A stretch of 64,000 nt of DNA from Accumulibacter sp. (GCA_024235715.1 JACKLW010000005.1:434001-498000); one strand, 5' to 3'; shown: positions 1 to 10,110, counted from the stretch's first letter. Numbers and translations: made by a program. Notes: generated by a model not told the origin, from the sequence alone.

Positions 1-149
1 TGCCGCCCGTCGCCGAGCAACAGCGAATCGTCGCCGAAGTCGACCGCCGTCTGTCGATCATTCGCGAAGTCGAAGCCGCGGTCGATGCCAACCTCAAGCG
101 CGCGCAGGCACTGCGGCAGGCCACGCTGGCCAGGGCCTTCGCGACATGA
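1..149 (+). CDS. hsdS: Type I restriction enzyme specificity subunit HsdS, C-terminal end (partial)
   Basis: The window opens inside a reading frame (codons from base 3) that ends at the TGA at 147-149. The 48 visible residues start with PPVAEQQRIV and continue into a helix rich in Arg, Glu and Ala. That is the typical end of the second target-recognition domain of HsdS followed by its distal conserved helix. HsdS gives a type I restriction-modification complex its sequence specificity. The stop overlaps the next ATG (ATGA), so the two genes are translationally coupled. Nothing can be said about the target sequence because both recognition domains lie outside the window. Confidence 0.8.
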   Translation, partial: PPVAEQQRIVAEVDRRLSIIREVEAAVDANLKRAQALRQATLARAFAT

Positions 150-1855
150 ACACCGCTGAACTCACCTCCCTGCTGGACCGGCTGCGCGCGGAGCCACGCG
201 AGACCGAGTGGCTGGAGTTCAAGGCCAATCGCCTTGAGCCCCAAGTGCTTGGCGAATACGTCTCGGCGCTGGCCAACTCCGCCTGCTTGCTTGGCAAGCC
301 GCGCGCCTACCTGGTGTTCGGCATTCAGGACGGCAGCCATGCGGTGATGGGCACCACTTTCGACCCGCAGGCCGAGAAAGGCAAAGGCACGCAGTTGCTT
401 TCGCTGTGGTTGTCGCTTGGCCTGCACCCAAACGTCGGCTTTGAAACCCACACCTTCATCTACCAGGGCAAGCGGGTGCTGCTGTTTGAAGTGCATCCGG
501 CGTTCGACCGGCCGGTCCTTTTCTACGGTACTGCTTACATCCGGGACGGCACGAGCAAGACCGAGTTGGCGAAGTACCCGGAGAAGGAACGTGCGATCTG
601 GAATCGCCGCGTGGACTGGAGCGCGGTGGTCTGCGAGCAAGCCACGCTGGAAGACCTGGACCCGCTGGCCGTAGAGAAGGCTCGTGCGCAGTTCGCCACC
701 AAGTTCGCCACCCAGGCTGCGATGGTGGCCGGCTGGGACGACGCGACGTTTCTGAGCAAGGCGAAGCTGACGATTCGCCGCTCGGTGACGAACGCCGCGT
801 TGCTTCTGCTGGGCCGCCCGGAATCGTCGACACTGCTGGTACCGAGAGTGGCGCGCATCACCTGGCTGCTGAAGAACGAACGTAACGAGGAACTCGATTA
901 CCAGCACTTCGGTCCGCCGTTCCTGTTGAACGTGGACAAGGTGCTGGCCCGCATTCGCAACCTCACGGTGCGCGAGTTGCCGGAAGGCACGCTGTTCCCG
1001 GTCGAGCTGACTCAATACGATCCGTGGGTCATCCGCGAGGCGCTGCACAACTGCATCGCCCATCAGGACTACGGGCTGCGCGGGCGGGTGCAGGTCGTGG
1101 AAACCCCCGACACCCTGCTGCTCACCAACGTCGGTGGCTTCCTGCCGGGAAGAGTGGAAACGGTTATCGAGCAGGACGCGCCACTGGAAATCTACCGTAA
1201 CCCCTTCCTCGCCGAGGCGATGGTCCACTTGAACATGATCGACACGCAGGGTGGTGGTATCAAGCGCATGTTCCAGAAGCAGCGACAGCGCTTCTTCCCG
1301 ATGCCCGACTACGACTTGTCGGAACCCGAGCGGGTCAAGGTAACGCTGCGCGGACGGGTTCTGGACGAGCGCTACACGCGAATGTTGATGGCGCGCACTG
1401 ACCTGGATCTCGGACTGATCATGCTGCTCGACAAGGTGCAGAAGCGACAGCACATCTCGGCCGACGACAGCAAACGGCTCAAGGCGGCCGGCCTCGTAGA
1501 GGGGCGCTACCCGAACCTTCTCGTCGCCAGCCGGGTCGCTTCGGCAGTCGGTGAGAAAGCGCAGCACATACGCGACCGCGGATTCGACAGCCAGTACTAC
1601 CAGGACATGATCATCGCGCTGGTACGCGAGCATCAGCCCGTGGCGAGGGCGGACATCGATCGCCTGCTACTGGACAAGCTGCCCGAAGTCCTGACCTCCG
1701 CGCAGAAGCTCAACCGTATCCACAACCTGTTGCGGAGGCTGGCAGAGAGCGGGCTGATCGTCAATGAGGGCAGCCGGCGTTGGCCGAAGTGGGTTCCTGC
1801 GGGTGCGGGACACCCTGCCGGAAGATCAAAAGAAACCAATGACAAGCAGCGATGA
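146..1855 (+). CDS. AlbA_2 domain / GHKL-ATPase-fold putative regulator (RecG-like family)
   Basis: The 569-residue protein has an N-terminal Schlafen-type AlbA_2 DNA-binding domain (residues about 15-135, with WLEFK near the start and a Y-L-V-F-G-I strand). A central HATPase_c_4 region follows (about 290-390), with REALHNCIAHQDY and a later GGGIKRMF segment. The C-terminus looks like winged-helix. Proteins of this architecture are usually annotated as ATP-binding transcriptional regulators or RecG-like helicases and are common in restriction and defence islands. The start overlaps the hsdS stop by four bases, which implies co-expression with a type I system. The biochemical role is not known; a regulatory or effector function in the island is inferred from context only. 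Confidence 0.8.
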   Translation: MNTAELTSLLDRLRAEPRETEWLEFKANRLEPQVLGEYVSALANSACLLGKPRAYLVFGIQDGSHAVMGTTFDPQAEKGKGTQLLSLWLSLGLHPNVGFETHTFIYQGKRVLLFEVHPAFDRPVLFYGTAYIRDGTSKTELAKYPEKERAIWNRRVDWSAVVCEQATLEDLDPLAVEKARAQFATKFATQAAMVAGWDDATFLSKAKLTIRRSVTNAALLLLGRPESSTLLVPRVARITWLLKNERNEELDYQHFGPPFLLNVDKVLARIRNLTVRELPEGTLFPVELTQYDPWVIREALHNCIAHQDYGLRGRVQVVETPDTLLLTNVGGFLPGRVETVIEQDAPLEIYRNPFLAEAMVHLNMIDTQGGGIKRMFQKQRQRFFPMPDYDLSEPERVKVTLRGRVLDERYTRMLMARTDLDLGLIMLLDKVQKRQHISADDSKRLKAAGLVEGRYPNLLVASRVASAVGEKAQHIRDRGFDSQYYQDMIIALVREHQPVARADIDRLLLDKLPEVLTSAQKLNRIHNLLRRLAESGLIVNEGSRRWPKWVPAGAGHPAGRSKETNDKQR

Positions 1856-1862
1856 CTCCGCC

Positions 1863-2270
1863 ATGAACGCAGGCAAGCGGCTGATTTTCCGGCACATTTC
1901 TATTGATACCCAAGCAGATGACCTCATCCGATCAATAGGCGCGGCTATCAATTGGGATAAAGGACGTCCAAACCCAGGTCTGCGAACGCCCCGAACTCAA
2001 CAGCGCAGACCACGGGACTTCCATCACCGCTTAGCCACCGAGTACGGGCGCGGATTCGAGGAAGAGAAGCCGAGCCGCATGGTGCAGTTCGCTGAAGCAT
2101 TTCCCGACGAACCGATTGTCGCCACGCTGTGGCGACACCATCGAGCCGGTCGCATTTTTCGCGAACGGTTACCTTTGCAGCCACCGCGGCGGCACGCGTT
2201 CTACGCCGAGATGTGCCGCATCGCAGGCTGGGGCACCAACACCCCCAGCAAGTCATTGAAACAGCGCTGA
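1863..2270 (+). pseudogene. Truncated DUF1016 (YhcG/PDDEXK nuclease-like) remnant
   Basis: The frame begins at an ATG at 1863 and encodes about 135 residues. Residues matching RLATEYGRGFEE, RMVQFAEAFPDE, IVATL and FYAEMCRI are clear landmarks of the N-terminal half of DUF1016 proteins. The segment between ATL and FYAEM is scrambled, and the reading frame stops before the C-terminal PDDEXK nuclease domain. The first 40 residues also do not match the usual N-terminus. I read this as a decayed and truncated copy. Intact members are often found beside hsdM/hsdS genes, which fits the location. A short expressed protein cannot be excluded but would lack the nuclease domain. Confidence 0.7.
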
Positions 2271-2295
2271 AGCGCTTCAAACCGAACCCCGAAAA

Positions 2296-3845
2296 ATGAA
2301 CGCCAACACCCTCGTCCAGAAGCTCTGGAACTACTGCAACGTCCTGCGCGACGACGGCATGAGCTACGGCGACTACGTCGAGCAGCTCACCTACCTGCTG
2401 TTCCTGAAGATGGCCGACGAGCGATCGCGCCCGCCGTACCGGCAGCCGAGCATCATCCCGGCGCTGTACGCGTGGCCCGAGTTGCTGACCCGTGACGGCG
2501 ACGAACTGTTCGACCATTACCGTCACACGTCGAACGGCTCGGCAGCGAGAAAGGCACGCTCGGGCTGATCTTCAACAAGGCGCAGAACAAGTTCCAGGAC
2601 CCGGCCAAGCTGCGGCGGGTGATCGTCGATCTGATCAACGAGGAAGACTGGTCGTCGCTCGGCGCCGACGTGAAGGGCGACGCCTACGAGGGCCTGCTCG
2701 AGAAGAATGCGCAGGACACCAAGTCCGGCGCCGGCCAGTACTTCACGCCGCGGCCGCTGATCCAGGCGATGGTCGATGCCATCGCGCCGCGGCCCGGCGA
2801 GTCGGTGTGCGACCCGGCCTGCGGCACCGGCGGCTTCCTGTTCACCGCGCATAACGCCATCACCAGCAACTATCCCAACCTCACCCGCGACGAGAAGCGC
2901 CACCTCAAGGAAGGCGCTTTCCGCGGCTGGGAACTGGTCCAGGGCACCGCGCGCGTGTGCGCCATGAACCTGCTGCTGCACGGCATCGGCTCGGCGACCA
3001 GCGTGCCGATCCAGGTCGCCGACGCGCTCGCCGCCGACCCCGGCGAACGCTTCGACGTGGTGCTCGCCAATCCGCCGTTCGGCAAGAAGAGCAGCACGCA
3101 GATCGAAGGCGCCGACGGCAGGCGCAGCACCGAGAAGGACGTGATCGAGCGCGACGACTTCTGGGCGACTACCTCGAACAAGCAGCTCAACTTCGTGCAG
3201 CACATCAAGACGCTGCTCAAGCCGCACGGTCGCGCCGCCGTGGTGGTGCCCGACAACGTGCTCTTCGAGGGCGGCGCCGGCGAGACGATCCGCCGCAAGC
3301 TGTTGCACGAGTGTGAGGTGCATACCCTGCTGCGCTTGCCGACCGGCCTGTTCTACGCGCAGGGCGTGAAAGCCAACGTGTTGTTCTTCGACAAGAAGCC
3401 GGCCAGCAAGACGGCGTGGACCGGCAAGCTGTGGATCTACGACCTGCGTACCAACCAGCACTTCACGCTGAAAACCCGGCCACTGAAACGTAGCGACCTG
3501 GACGAATTCGTCTGCCTGTATCAGGCGCGACACGCGGGCACGCCCGCCGATCGCCCGGCCAACCGGCACGACCGCGCAGCCACCTGGAGCGAGCAGGAAG
3601 ATGCCGCCAAGGGAACCGGCCCCGACGGCCGCTGGCGGGTCTACGCCTACGACGAACTGATCGCCCGCGACAAGGCCAGCCTCGACATCTTCTGGCTCAA
3701 GGACGACAGCCTCGCCGACAGCGACAATCTGCCGCCACCCGAGGTGATCGCGCAGGAGATCGTCGACGACCTCGAAGCGGCACTGGAACAGTTCCGCTTG
3801 ATCGCCGGGGATCTGAACGGCAACGCGATGGAGGCCACCACGTGA
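2296..3845 (+). CDS. hsdM: Type I restriction-modification N6-adenine methylase subunit HsdM (one-base frameshift)
   Basis: HsdM methylates adenine in the host recognition site, using AdoMet, as part of the HsdM2S complex. The frame from 2296 gives the N-terminal helical domain (LWNYCNVLRDDGMSYGDY, LTYLLFLKMADE). It loses register at 2529-2530, where one base appears missing, and the same protein continues in the next frame. With the base restored the protein is 516 residues, normal for the family. Motif I is seen as DPACGTGGF and the catalytic motif IV as NPPFGKK. The stop overlaps the GTG of the NERD gene. No hsdS or hsdR follows, so this methylase is separated from its partners or is a solitary copy. 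The frameshift may be an assembly error. Confidence 0.85.
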
Positions 3846-4630
3846 GCACGAACACGCGATCACCGCTGAAAGACAAGCCACTGCGGCTACCGGGGCAGTC
3901 ACTGGACGAGGAACGACGAAAGCTGTTTGAGGACAAGCTGGAAATGCCGGTGCTCGCGGCGCTACTCATCGCTTCCATGACGGCAATGGAATGGTGGCGC
4001 TATTACGCCAAGCAACCGCCCTCGCCAAAACTCCTTTCAGTAGTCGCGCTCGCATTTGTCGCGTTTGCCGCCTGGCGGTTCTGGCGCATCGTGCCCAGGC
4101 TCCGTGCACTTCGCCAGGGCATGGAGGGCGAACGGGCGGTTGGCCAGTTCCTGGAGCGACTGCGCGAGAGCGGATATCACGTCTTTCACGACGTGATTGG
4201 CACCGACTTCAACATCGACCATGTGTTGATCGGCCCCGCCGGTGTGTTCACCATCGAAACGAAGACCTGGAGCAAACCCCTCAAGGGCGAGGCACGGGTG
4301 ATTTGCGAGGGCGACTCGCTGCGTGTGGGCGCTCTCAAGCCGGATCGCAACCCGATCATCCAGGCCAAGGCGCAGGCAGCGTGGTTGAAGCAACTGCTAT
4401 CGGCCAGCACCGGAAAAGCGTACACCGCTCGTGCGGTGCTTCTCTTTCCCGGATGGTATGTGGAACAAGGCCGCGGCACGACACGCGAAGTCTGGGTGCT
4501 CGAACCGAAGGCACTGCCGGCATTTCTTGGCAAGGAACCGACAGTCCTCGAAAAAGAGAACATCGCCCTGGCAAGCTTCCATCTGTCGCGATTCGTCCGC
4601 GAGGAGGAACGCAGGAGAGCTGCGCTCTGA
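3842..4630 (+). CDS. NERD-domain membrane protein
   Basis: The 262-residue protein starts with GTG inside the hsdM stop (GTGA), preceded by a GGAGG ribosome site. Two hydrophobic segments (about 40-55 and 65-82) anchor the N-terminus. A nuclease-related domain (NERD) follows from about residue 95, with GERAVGQFLERL, a DFNIDHVLIGPAGVFTIETKTW core and a later Q-A-K-A-Q helix. The core keeps the D...E-x-K arrangement expected of the PDDEXK-like fold. NERD proteins are frequent passengers of type I restriction islands and are proposed to process DNA, but few have been assayed. Coupling to hsdM supports a role in the same island. Confidence 0.8.
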   Translation: MSTNTRSPLKDKPLRLPGQSLDEERRKLFEDKLEMPVLAALLIASMTAMEWWRYYAKQPPSPKLLSVVALAFVAFAAWRFWRIVPRLRALRQGMEGERAVGQFLERLRESGYHVFHDVIGTDFNIDHVLIGPAGVFTIETKTWSKPLKGEARVICEGDSLRVGALKPDRNPIIQAKAQAAWLKQLLSASTGKAYTARAVLLFPGWYVEQGRGTTREVWVLEPKALPAFLGKEPTVLEKENIALASFHLSRFVREEERRRAAL

Positions 4631-4786
4631 GCGAAGCCGTGCCGTCGATACAACAACTCTTGCGTGGCATGTACGGGCTGCGGCAGGCGCGGGAGGCGAG
4701 TGCGTGAACTCAACCGCGCGGCTGCTGACCCGCAAGCCCAGCTCCAGCAACGCGCTGGCAAATGCACGGTGCCGGACAGCAAGCGC

Positions 4787-5811
4787 TTACGCGTCTCCCA
4801 CCCGACCTGCGGCCTTCCCGCCAGCCACAATAGCCGCCCGCCCGGCGCTCGGGGCGCCGCTTTCGTGGCGTTGCCAGACACGCCGGAAATCCCGGGCCGA
4901 TGAAAACCGGCAAGCTCGGCGACGCGCTCGACCGACAACTGCCGGTCGGCGAGCAGTTCGCGGGCGCGGGCGATGCGCAGCTGCTGCTGGTAGCCGACGA
5001 CGCTGATTCCGGCGTGCTCGGCGAACAGGCGGGTCAAGTGGCGGCCGCTGACGTGGGCGCGCCCGGCCAGTTCCGCCAGCGACCACGAGCGTGCCGGATC
5101 CTGCGCGATGGCGTCCTGCGCGCGGTGCACGGCGGGATGCAGGTGGTTGCGGTGGGCGAGCCACGGCGAGAGCTGCGGGTCGTTGCCGCTGCGGCGCTGA
5201 TAGACGACCAGGCGCCGCGCGACGCGGGCGGCGAGTTCGGCGCCGGCGTGGCGCTCGATCAGGTACAGCGCGAGATCGATGCCGGTGGTGATGCCGGCGC
5301 TGGTGAGTACCGGCCCGTCTTCGACGAACAGCCGGTTCTCCTCGACTTTCGCCGACGGCGCAGCGGCCTGCAGGGCGCCGATCAGGGTGTGGTGCGTCGT
5401 GCACCGCCGGCCGTCGAGCAGGCCGGCGGCGGCCAGCAGCAGTGCGCCGGAGCAGATGCTGGCGACGCGCGTGTCGGGCCGCGGCGCGCAGCGCAGCCAG
5501 TCGACGACGGCCAGCGCCTCCGGGCGTGCGTAGTCCTCGGCCTCGCAGGCGTTGCCGGTGACGATGAGCAGGCTCTGCGGCGGCAGCCGCCCGGGCAGCG
5601 CTTCGAGCCCGCCGAGGCCGACGCCAAGGGAAGTGGACAACTGTGCCACCGGCGCGCAGGTATGCAGCACCATGGCGGAAGTCGGCTCGCCATTCCCGGC
5701 ACGGCCCTCGTCGCCGGCAAGCTCGGCGGCCATGCGCAGCGCCTCGGCCGGCCCGGCGTAATCGAGCAGCAGCACGTTCGGCGTCACGACGAACCACACC
5801 GAGAGGCTCAT
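4787..5811 (-). CDS. GlxA-family transcriptional regulator, DJ-1/PfpI plus AraC HTH (one-base frameshift)
   Basis: The protein begins MSLSVWFVV and has an N-terminal DJ-1/PfpI amidase-like domain (about 1-190), with the nucleophile-elbow motif SICSGALLLAAAGLLDGR. A C-terminal AraC-type domain with two helix-turn-helix units follows (SLAELAGRAHVSGRHLTRLF, then VERVAELAGF). In the second helix-turn-helix the frame breaks at the A run 4903-4906. Adding one base continues the normal sequence (SSARDFRRVWQRH) to a stop at 4787 and gives 341 residues, the usual length. Such regulators act as cytoplasmic activators or repressors of catabolic genes. The start overlaps the stop of the upstream EamA gene, so the pair is an operon. 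Confidence 0.8.
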
Positions 5812-6698
5812 GGCCGCGCCCTCGCCCAGAGCAACAGGCGGCCGGAAAATAGGTTGACCGCCAGCCCGAGCATCAGCAGTGCCGCACCGGCAAGATGCAC
5901 CGGCCGCAATGCCTCGCCGAAGACCAGCCAGCCGGTGCTCAGGCCGACGATCGGGATCAGCAGGCTGAACGGCGCCACCTGGTTGGCCGGGTAGCGCGAC
6001 AGCAGACGCGTCCACAAGCCGTAGCCGAGCAGCGTCGCGACCCACGCCAGGTAGGCGACGGCAGCGAAGGAATGCAGGCTGAACGTGCTCAGTGCAGCGG
6101 CGATCCTGGCCGGCCCTTCGATCAGCAGCGATAGGCCGAAGAACGGCAGCGGCGGCACCAGGCTCGCCCAGACGACGAAGGCTAACTGGTTGATCGGCCC
6201 GTGCCGGGCGACCGCGCGCGTGACGATGTTGCCGGCAGCCCACATCGACGCCGCGGCCAGGGTCAGCAGGAAACCGAGCAGCGGCATCGTCACGCCGTGT
6301 GCCGAGCCGATCAGGACCAGGCCGCAGGCGGCCAGGAGCAGGCCGGCGAGCTGGCTGGCGCGCCAGCTCTCCTTGAGCCACAGCGCGGCGAAGAGCATGG
6401 TGAAGAAGGCCTGCGACTGCAGCACCAGCGACGCCAGCCCGGAAGGCATGCCAAGGTGGATGGCGGTGAACAGGAAGGCGAACTGGCCGACCGAGATGCT
6501 CAGCCCGTATGCCAGGTAGAGCCGCAACGGCACTTTCGGCGGCCGCAGCAGGAATACCGCCGGGCACGCGGCCAGCGTGAAGCGCAGGGCGCCGAGCAGC
6601 AGCGGCGGCACCTCGGCGACGCCGCTCTTGATCACCGCGAAGTTCACACCCCAGACGAGGACCACCAGCAGCGCCAGGCCAAGGTCGAGCGGACGCAC
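5808..6698 (-). CDS. EamA/DMT-superfamily exporter
   Basis: This is a 296-residue, very hydrophobic protein with about ten predicted membrane helices in two EamA repeats. The first repeat contains VLVWGVNFAVIKSG and the second a W-A-A-G-N segment, both characteristic of the drug/metabolite transporter superfamily. The sequence most resembles the EamA group whose E. coli member exports cysteine and O-acetylserine. The substrate here is unknown. The stop overlaps the start of the GlxA-type regulator gene, which may control or be induced by the transported compound. Confidence 0.85.
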   Translation of the reverse strand: MRPLDLGLALLVVLVWGVNFAVIKSGVAEVPPLLLGALRFTLAACPAVFLLRPPKVPLRLYLAYGLSISVGQFAFLFTAIHLGMPSGLASLVLQSQAFFTMLFAALWLKESWRASQLAGLLLAACGLVLIGSAHGVTMPLLGFLLTLAAASMWAAGNIVTRAVARHGPINQLAFVVWASLVPPLPFFGLSLLIEGPARIAAALSTFSLHSFAAVAYLAWVATLLGYGLWTRLLSRYPANQVAPFSLLIPIVGLSTGWLVFGEALRPVHLAGAALLMLGLAVNLFSGRLLLWARARP

Positions 6699-6707
6699 GG
6701 GCGGGGC

Positions 6708-6992
6708 TCAGCGCGGCGCCGGGGCGGCGGCGCCCGCCGCTGCCGGACTCGCCTCGCAGCCGAGTGGTCTGCAGACGCGCTGCACCGAGGGCGGATGGCG
6801 TTCGAGTTCATCCGCCGGGCGAATCGGCCGGCGGACAAGCTCACCGCCGCAGTTCGGGCAGCGATGCCCAGGCAGCCGCCGCTGCACGCAGTCGGCACAG
6901 AAGGTGCATTCGAAGGAGCAGATCATCGCCTCGGGCGCGTCCGGCGGAAGGTCGCGATCGCAGCATTCGCAGTTCGGGCGCAAGTCAAGCAT
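6708..6992 (-). CDS. DUF1272 small zinc-ribbon-like protein
   Basis: The protein is 94 residues, starting at MLDLRPNCECCDRDL. It has four CxxC-type pairs (CECC, CSFEC/CTFC, CADC, CPNC) that could bind one or two zinc ions, matching the DUF1272 family of short cysteine-rich proteins. The last 30 residues are Ala/Pro-rich tail. The start lies eight bases inside the end of the isochorismatase gene, so the two are translated from one message. No function is established for the family. Confidence 0.8.
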   Translation of the reverse strand: MLDLRPNCECCDRDLPPDAPEAMICSFECTFCADCVQRRLPGHRCPNCGGELVRRPIRPADELERHPPSVQRVCRPLGCEASPAAAGAAAPAPR

Positions 6993-7569
6993 CGCGCGCT
7001 CCCAGGCTGGCCAGGCAGTCGGCGACGCTGGCAATGCGCGCGAAGCGTCCGGCCAGCACCAGTTCGGTATGCGCCTTGATCTCTTCGGACGAGTACACGC
7101 GACCGCTGCGCGCATGCGTCATCGGAAAGGTGAGCGTCGCGTCGCTGACGAAATCGACCTGATAGCCGATGTCCGACCCGACCCGCGTCGTCGTCTCGCA
7201 GCATTGCTCGGTACGGATGCCGGTGATCATCAGGCGCTCGACGCCGTGGCGGCGCAACCACAGGTCGAGTCCGGTGTCCGAAAAGGCGTTGTGCGTGTGC
7301 TTGAAGAAAGTGACGTCGGGCGAACCGGGCAACCAGTCGAGCGCACGCACCGCACCCGACTCCTCGGTGAACGGGTTGGCCTGCCCGATGTGAAAAACGT
7401 GCACCACCGGCACTGCGCGTGCGCGACAGGCGTCGTCGAGCGCGAGCAGGGCCGCCTTGAAAGCGGGCAGGTCGGTTTCCGACCAGAAAGGCATCTGCCG
7501 GAAGGATTCCTGCACGTCGATGACGATGAGTGCGCTGCGCGTGCTGTTTCCAAGACTGTCTGCGGACAT
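6985..7569 (-). CDS. Isochorismatase-family cysteine hydrolase
   Basis: The 194-residue protein starts at the ATG at 7569 behind a strong AGGAGG site. The isochorismatase-like triad is visible: Asp in ALIVIDVQESF, Lys in FFKHTHNAF, and the nucleophilic Cys in RTEQCCETT. The family hydrolyses amides and related bonds (nicotinamidase, carbamoylsarcosine or isochorismate hydrolases). Which substrate applies cannot be read from the sequence. It is cotranscribed with DUF1272 and diverges from the phzF gene, with both promoters within 130 bases. Confidence 0.85.
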   Translation of the reverse strand: MSADSLGNSTRSALIVIDVQESFRQMPFWSETDLPAFKAALLALDDACRARAVPVVHVFHIGQANPFTEESGAVRALDWLPGSPDVTFFKHTHNAFSDTGLDLWLRRHGVERLMITGIRTEQCCETTTRVGSDIGYQVDFVSDATLTFPMTHARSGRVYSSEEIKAHTELVLAGRFARIASVADCLASLGARDA

Positions 7570-7700
7570 TTCAGGACCTCCTGTGTTGAATGTGCTGCTA
7601 TGGTACGGTTGTCGGGCAAGCGCGACGATACCGAATCCGGACCACAAGAGGACAAAATCGGCCATGGCATGTGCGGCCTTCAGAGAACGGGGAGCAAGCA

Positions 7701-8480
7701 ATGAGACTCAGGCAATACCAGGTTGACGCCTTTGCGGATCGGGCTTTCGAGGGAAACCCGGCGGCCGTCTGCCAGCTGGACGGCTGGCTCGACGACGCCC
7801 TCCTGCAGGCCATCGCCGAGGAGAACAATCTCTCGGAAACGGCGTTCTTCGTTGCCGCCGACGGGCGCTTCGCGCTGCGCTGGTTCACGCCGGTGGCCGA
7901 GGTCGATCTCTGCGGGCACGCGACGCTGGCCACCGCGCATGTGATTTTTGAACACCTCGCCCATGCGCAGCCGGTGATCACCTTCGTCACCCGTAGCGGT
8001 GAACTGCATGTCCGACGCCAGGGACGCCTGCTGGAAATGGACTTCCCTGCCATCGCGGCGACCCCCTGCGCGCTCCCCGAGGGCATGCTTGCCGCCCTCG
8101 GCCGGCAACCGCTCGAAGTGCTCGCCGCCGATGATTACCTGGTGGTGTTCGCCAGCGAGGCCGACGTTCTCGCGATCACGCCGAATCAGGCCTGGCTGTG
8201 CCAGCTCGACCTGCGCGGCGTCATCGTCAGCGCACCGGGCAGCGAGGTCGACTTCGTCAGCCGCTTCTTTGCGCCCAAGTACGGCATCCCGGAAGACCCG
8301 GTCACCGGTTCGGCGCACTGCGTACTGACCCCGTTCTGGGCTGACCGGCTCGGCAAGACGACGCTGACGGCGCGCCAGGTCTCGAGGCGCGGCGGCAGTA
8401 TCGGCTGTACGCTGAAAGGCCAACGCGTCGCCCTCTCGGGATCGGCGGTCACGGTGATGGAAAGCGAACTGCGCTTCTGA
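7701..8480 (+). CDS. PhzF-family isomerase/epimerase
   Basis: The 259-residue protein carries the two-fold PhzF barrel. Landmarks are VDAFADRAFEGNPAAVC at the start, the catalytic Glu region NNLSETAF, LRWFTPVAEVDLCGHATLA, and PEDPVTGSAHC in the second half. PhzF of Pseudomonas isomerises a dihydroanthranilate during phenazine synthesis, but most family members, including YddE-like proteins, have unknown substrates. No other phenazine genes are present, so phenazine synthesis is not implied. The start is the ATG at 7701 after GGAG; an upstream in-frame extension from 7590 would overlap the divergent promoter and is not used. Confidence 0.85.
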   Translation: MRLRQYQVDAFADRAFEGNPAAVCQLDGWLDDALLQAIAEENNLSETAFFVAADGRFALRWFTPVAEVDLCGHATLATAHVIFEHLAHAQPVITFVTRSGELHVRRQGRLLEMDFPAIAATPCALPEGMLAALGRQPLEVLAADDYLVVFASEADVLAITPNQAWLCQLDLRGVIVSAPGSEVDFVSRFFAPKYGIPEDPVTGSAHCVLTPFWADRLGKTTLTARQVSRRGGSIGCTLKGQRVALSGSAVTVMESELRF

Positions 8481-8542
8481 AACCAGGCCGGCGCCCGCAC
8501 GGTGCCACCGATTCTGAACGCCAGAGAGACCGACCGTGGGGA

Positions 8543-10063
8543 TCAGCGCCGGCGCGAACTGCCGCCGAGGAGCGATCCGAGCAGGCCGCGAACGAGCTGG
8601 CGGCCGACTTGCGAGCCGATCGCCCGCGCCGCGCTCTTGGCAGCGGTGGTGGCGACCGAATCGCCGCGCGAACGACCGCTGCTCGAACCGCCGCCGAAGA
8701 GGTCGGCGAGACCGCCGAGCCAGCCGCCGCCCGACGATTCCGGCTCGTCTGCCGGGACCTCCTGCGCGCCGGCGTCCTGCGTGCCGGCAGGCTGCGCGTC
8801 CCGGAGCATCTCGTACGCCGACTGGCGGTCGATCACCGCCTCGTAGTGGCCGTAGATCGTCGACGCCTTGATCACCGCCTGTCGCTCCTCGGCGGTCTGC
8901 GGCCCCATGCGCGATGCCGGTGGCAGCACGAAAGCGCGTTCGACGACATTCGGCCGGCCCTTCTCGTCGAGGAAGGAAACCAGCGCTTCGCCGACGCCGA
9001 GTTCGGTGATCGCCGTTTCGGCGTCGAAACGCGGATTGGCGCGCAGCGTCTGCGCCGCCGCCCTGACCGCCTTCTGGTCACGCGGCGTGAAAGCGCGCAG
9101 GGCATGCTGGACGCGGTTGCCGAGCTGGCCGAGAACGCTGTCGGGAATGTCGAGCGGATTCTGGGTGACGAAATAGACGCCGACCCCCTTCGAGCGGATC
9201 AGCCGCACCACCTGCTCGATCTTCTCGAGCAGGGCCGCCGGTGCTTCGCTGAACAGCAGGTGCGCCTCGTCGAAGAAGAACACCAGCTTCGGTTTCTCGA
9301 CGTCGCCGACTTCGGGCAGTTGCTCGAAGAGTTCGGCCAGCAGCCAGAGCAGGAAAGTCGAGTACAGCCGCGGCGAGGTCATCAGCTTGTCGGCGGCGAG
9401 GATATTGACCACGCCCTTGCCGTTGTCGGTCTGCATCAGGTCGGCGATGTCGAGCATCGGCTCGCCGAAGAAGACGTCGCCGCCCTGGTCGCCGAGGTTG
9501 AGCAGGCCGCGCTGGATGGCGCCGATCGAAGCAGCCGAGACGTTGCCGTATTCGCTGCTGAAGCTCCTGGCGTTCTCGCCGACGTGCTGCAGCATTGCCC
9601 GCAGATCCTTGAGATCGAGCAGCAGCAGGCCATTGTCGTCGGCAATCCGGAAGACCAGTTGCAGCACGCCGGTCTGGGTGTCATTGAGCGTCAGCAGGCG
9701 CGCCAGCAGGACCGGCCCCATGTCGGAAATGGTCGCCCGCACCGGATGCCCCTGCTCGCCGAAGACATCCCAGAAAGCGACCGGACATTTCGCCGGCGTG
9801 TGCTCCTTGATGCCCAGCGCATCGAGACGGGCCTGCATCTTCGCCGAGACGCTCCCCTCGGCCGCCAGGCCCGAAAGATCGCCCTTGACGTCGGCCATGA
9901 ACACCGGCACACCAATCTCCGAGAAGCGTTCGGCAAGGACCTGCAGGGTCACCGTCTTGCCGGTACCGGTAGCGCCGGTGATCAGGCCGTGGCGGTTGGC
10001 CAGTGCCGGCAGGAGGGCCAGTTCGCGGTCTTCGTGCCTGGCGATGGAGAGTGGTTTGACCAT
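8543..10063 (-). CDS. HerA-like ATPase, DUF853 (YjgR family)
   Basis: The 506-residue protein starts at [15 protein letters not shown] behind a GGAG site. Walker A is GATGTGKTV (about residue 36) and Walker B is [35 protein letters not shown] segment matches sensor regions of FtsK/HerA translocases. The C-terminus is Gly/Ser-rich and ends in an Arg tract. DUF853 proteins are predicted DNA or protein-pumping hexameric ATPases of unproven function. The frame stays open upstream to 10423, but that part overlaps the yebC gene and lacks family similarity. Confidence 0.85.
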   Translation of the reverse strand: MVKPLSIARHEDRELALLPALANRHGLITGATGTGKTVTLQVLAERFSEIGVPVFMADVKGDLSGLAAEGSVSAKMQARLDALGIKEHTPAKCPVAFWDVFGEQGHPVRATISDMGPVLLARLLTLNDTQTGVLQLVFRIADDNGLLLLDLKDLRAMLQHVGENARSFSSEYGNVSAASIGAIQRGLLNLGDQGGDVFFGEPMLDIADLMQTDNGKGVVNILAADKLMTSPRLYSTFLLWLLAELFEQLPEVGDVEKPKLVFFFDEAHLLFSEAPAALLEKIEQVVRLIRSKGVGVYFVTQNPLDIPDSVLGQLGNRVQHALRAFTPRDQKAVRAAAQTLRANPRFDAETAITELGVGEALVSFLDEKGRPNVVERAFVLPPASRMGPQTAEERQAVIKASTIYGHYEAVIDRQSAYEMLRDAQPAGTQDAGAQEVPADEPESSGGGWLGGLADLFGGGSSSGRSRGDSVATTAAKSAARAIGSQVGRQLVRGLLGSLLGGSSRRR

Positions 10064-10110
10064 GGTCAGCTCCGGAAATTGGTAACGGGACGGAACGACA
10101 TTTCGAGAGG

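Noticed and set aside
4900-5994. A 364-codon plus-strand frame
   Set aside because: It is antisense to the GlxA-type regulator and EamA genes, both with clear motifs.
7701-8480. A phenazine biosynthesis locus, suggested by PhzF and an isochorismatase-type (PhzD-like) gene
   Set aside because: No phzA, B, C, E or G genes are present, the two genes are divergent, and both families are broad.
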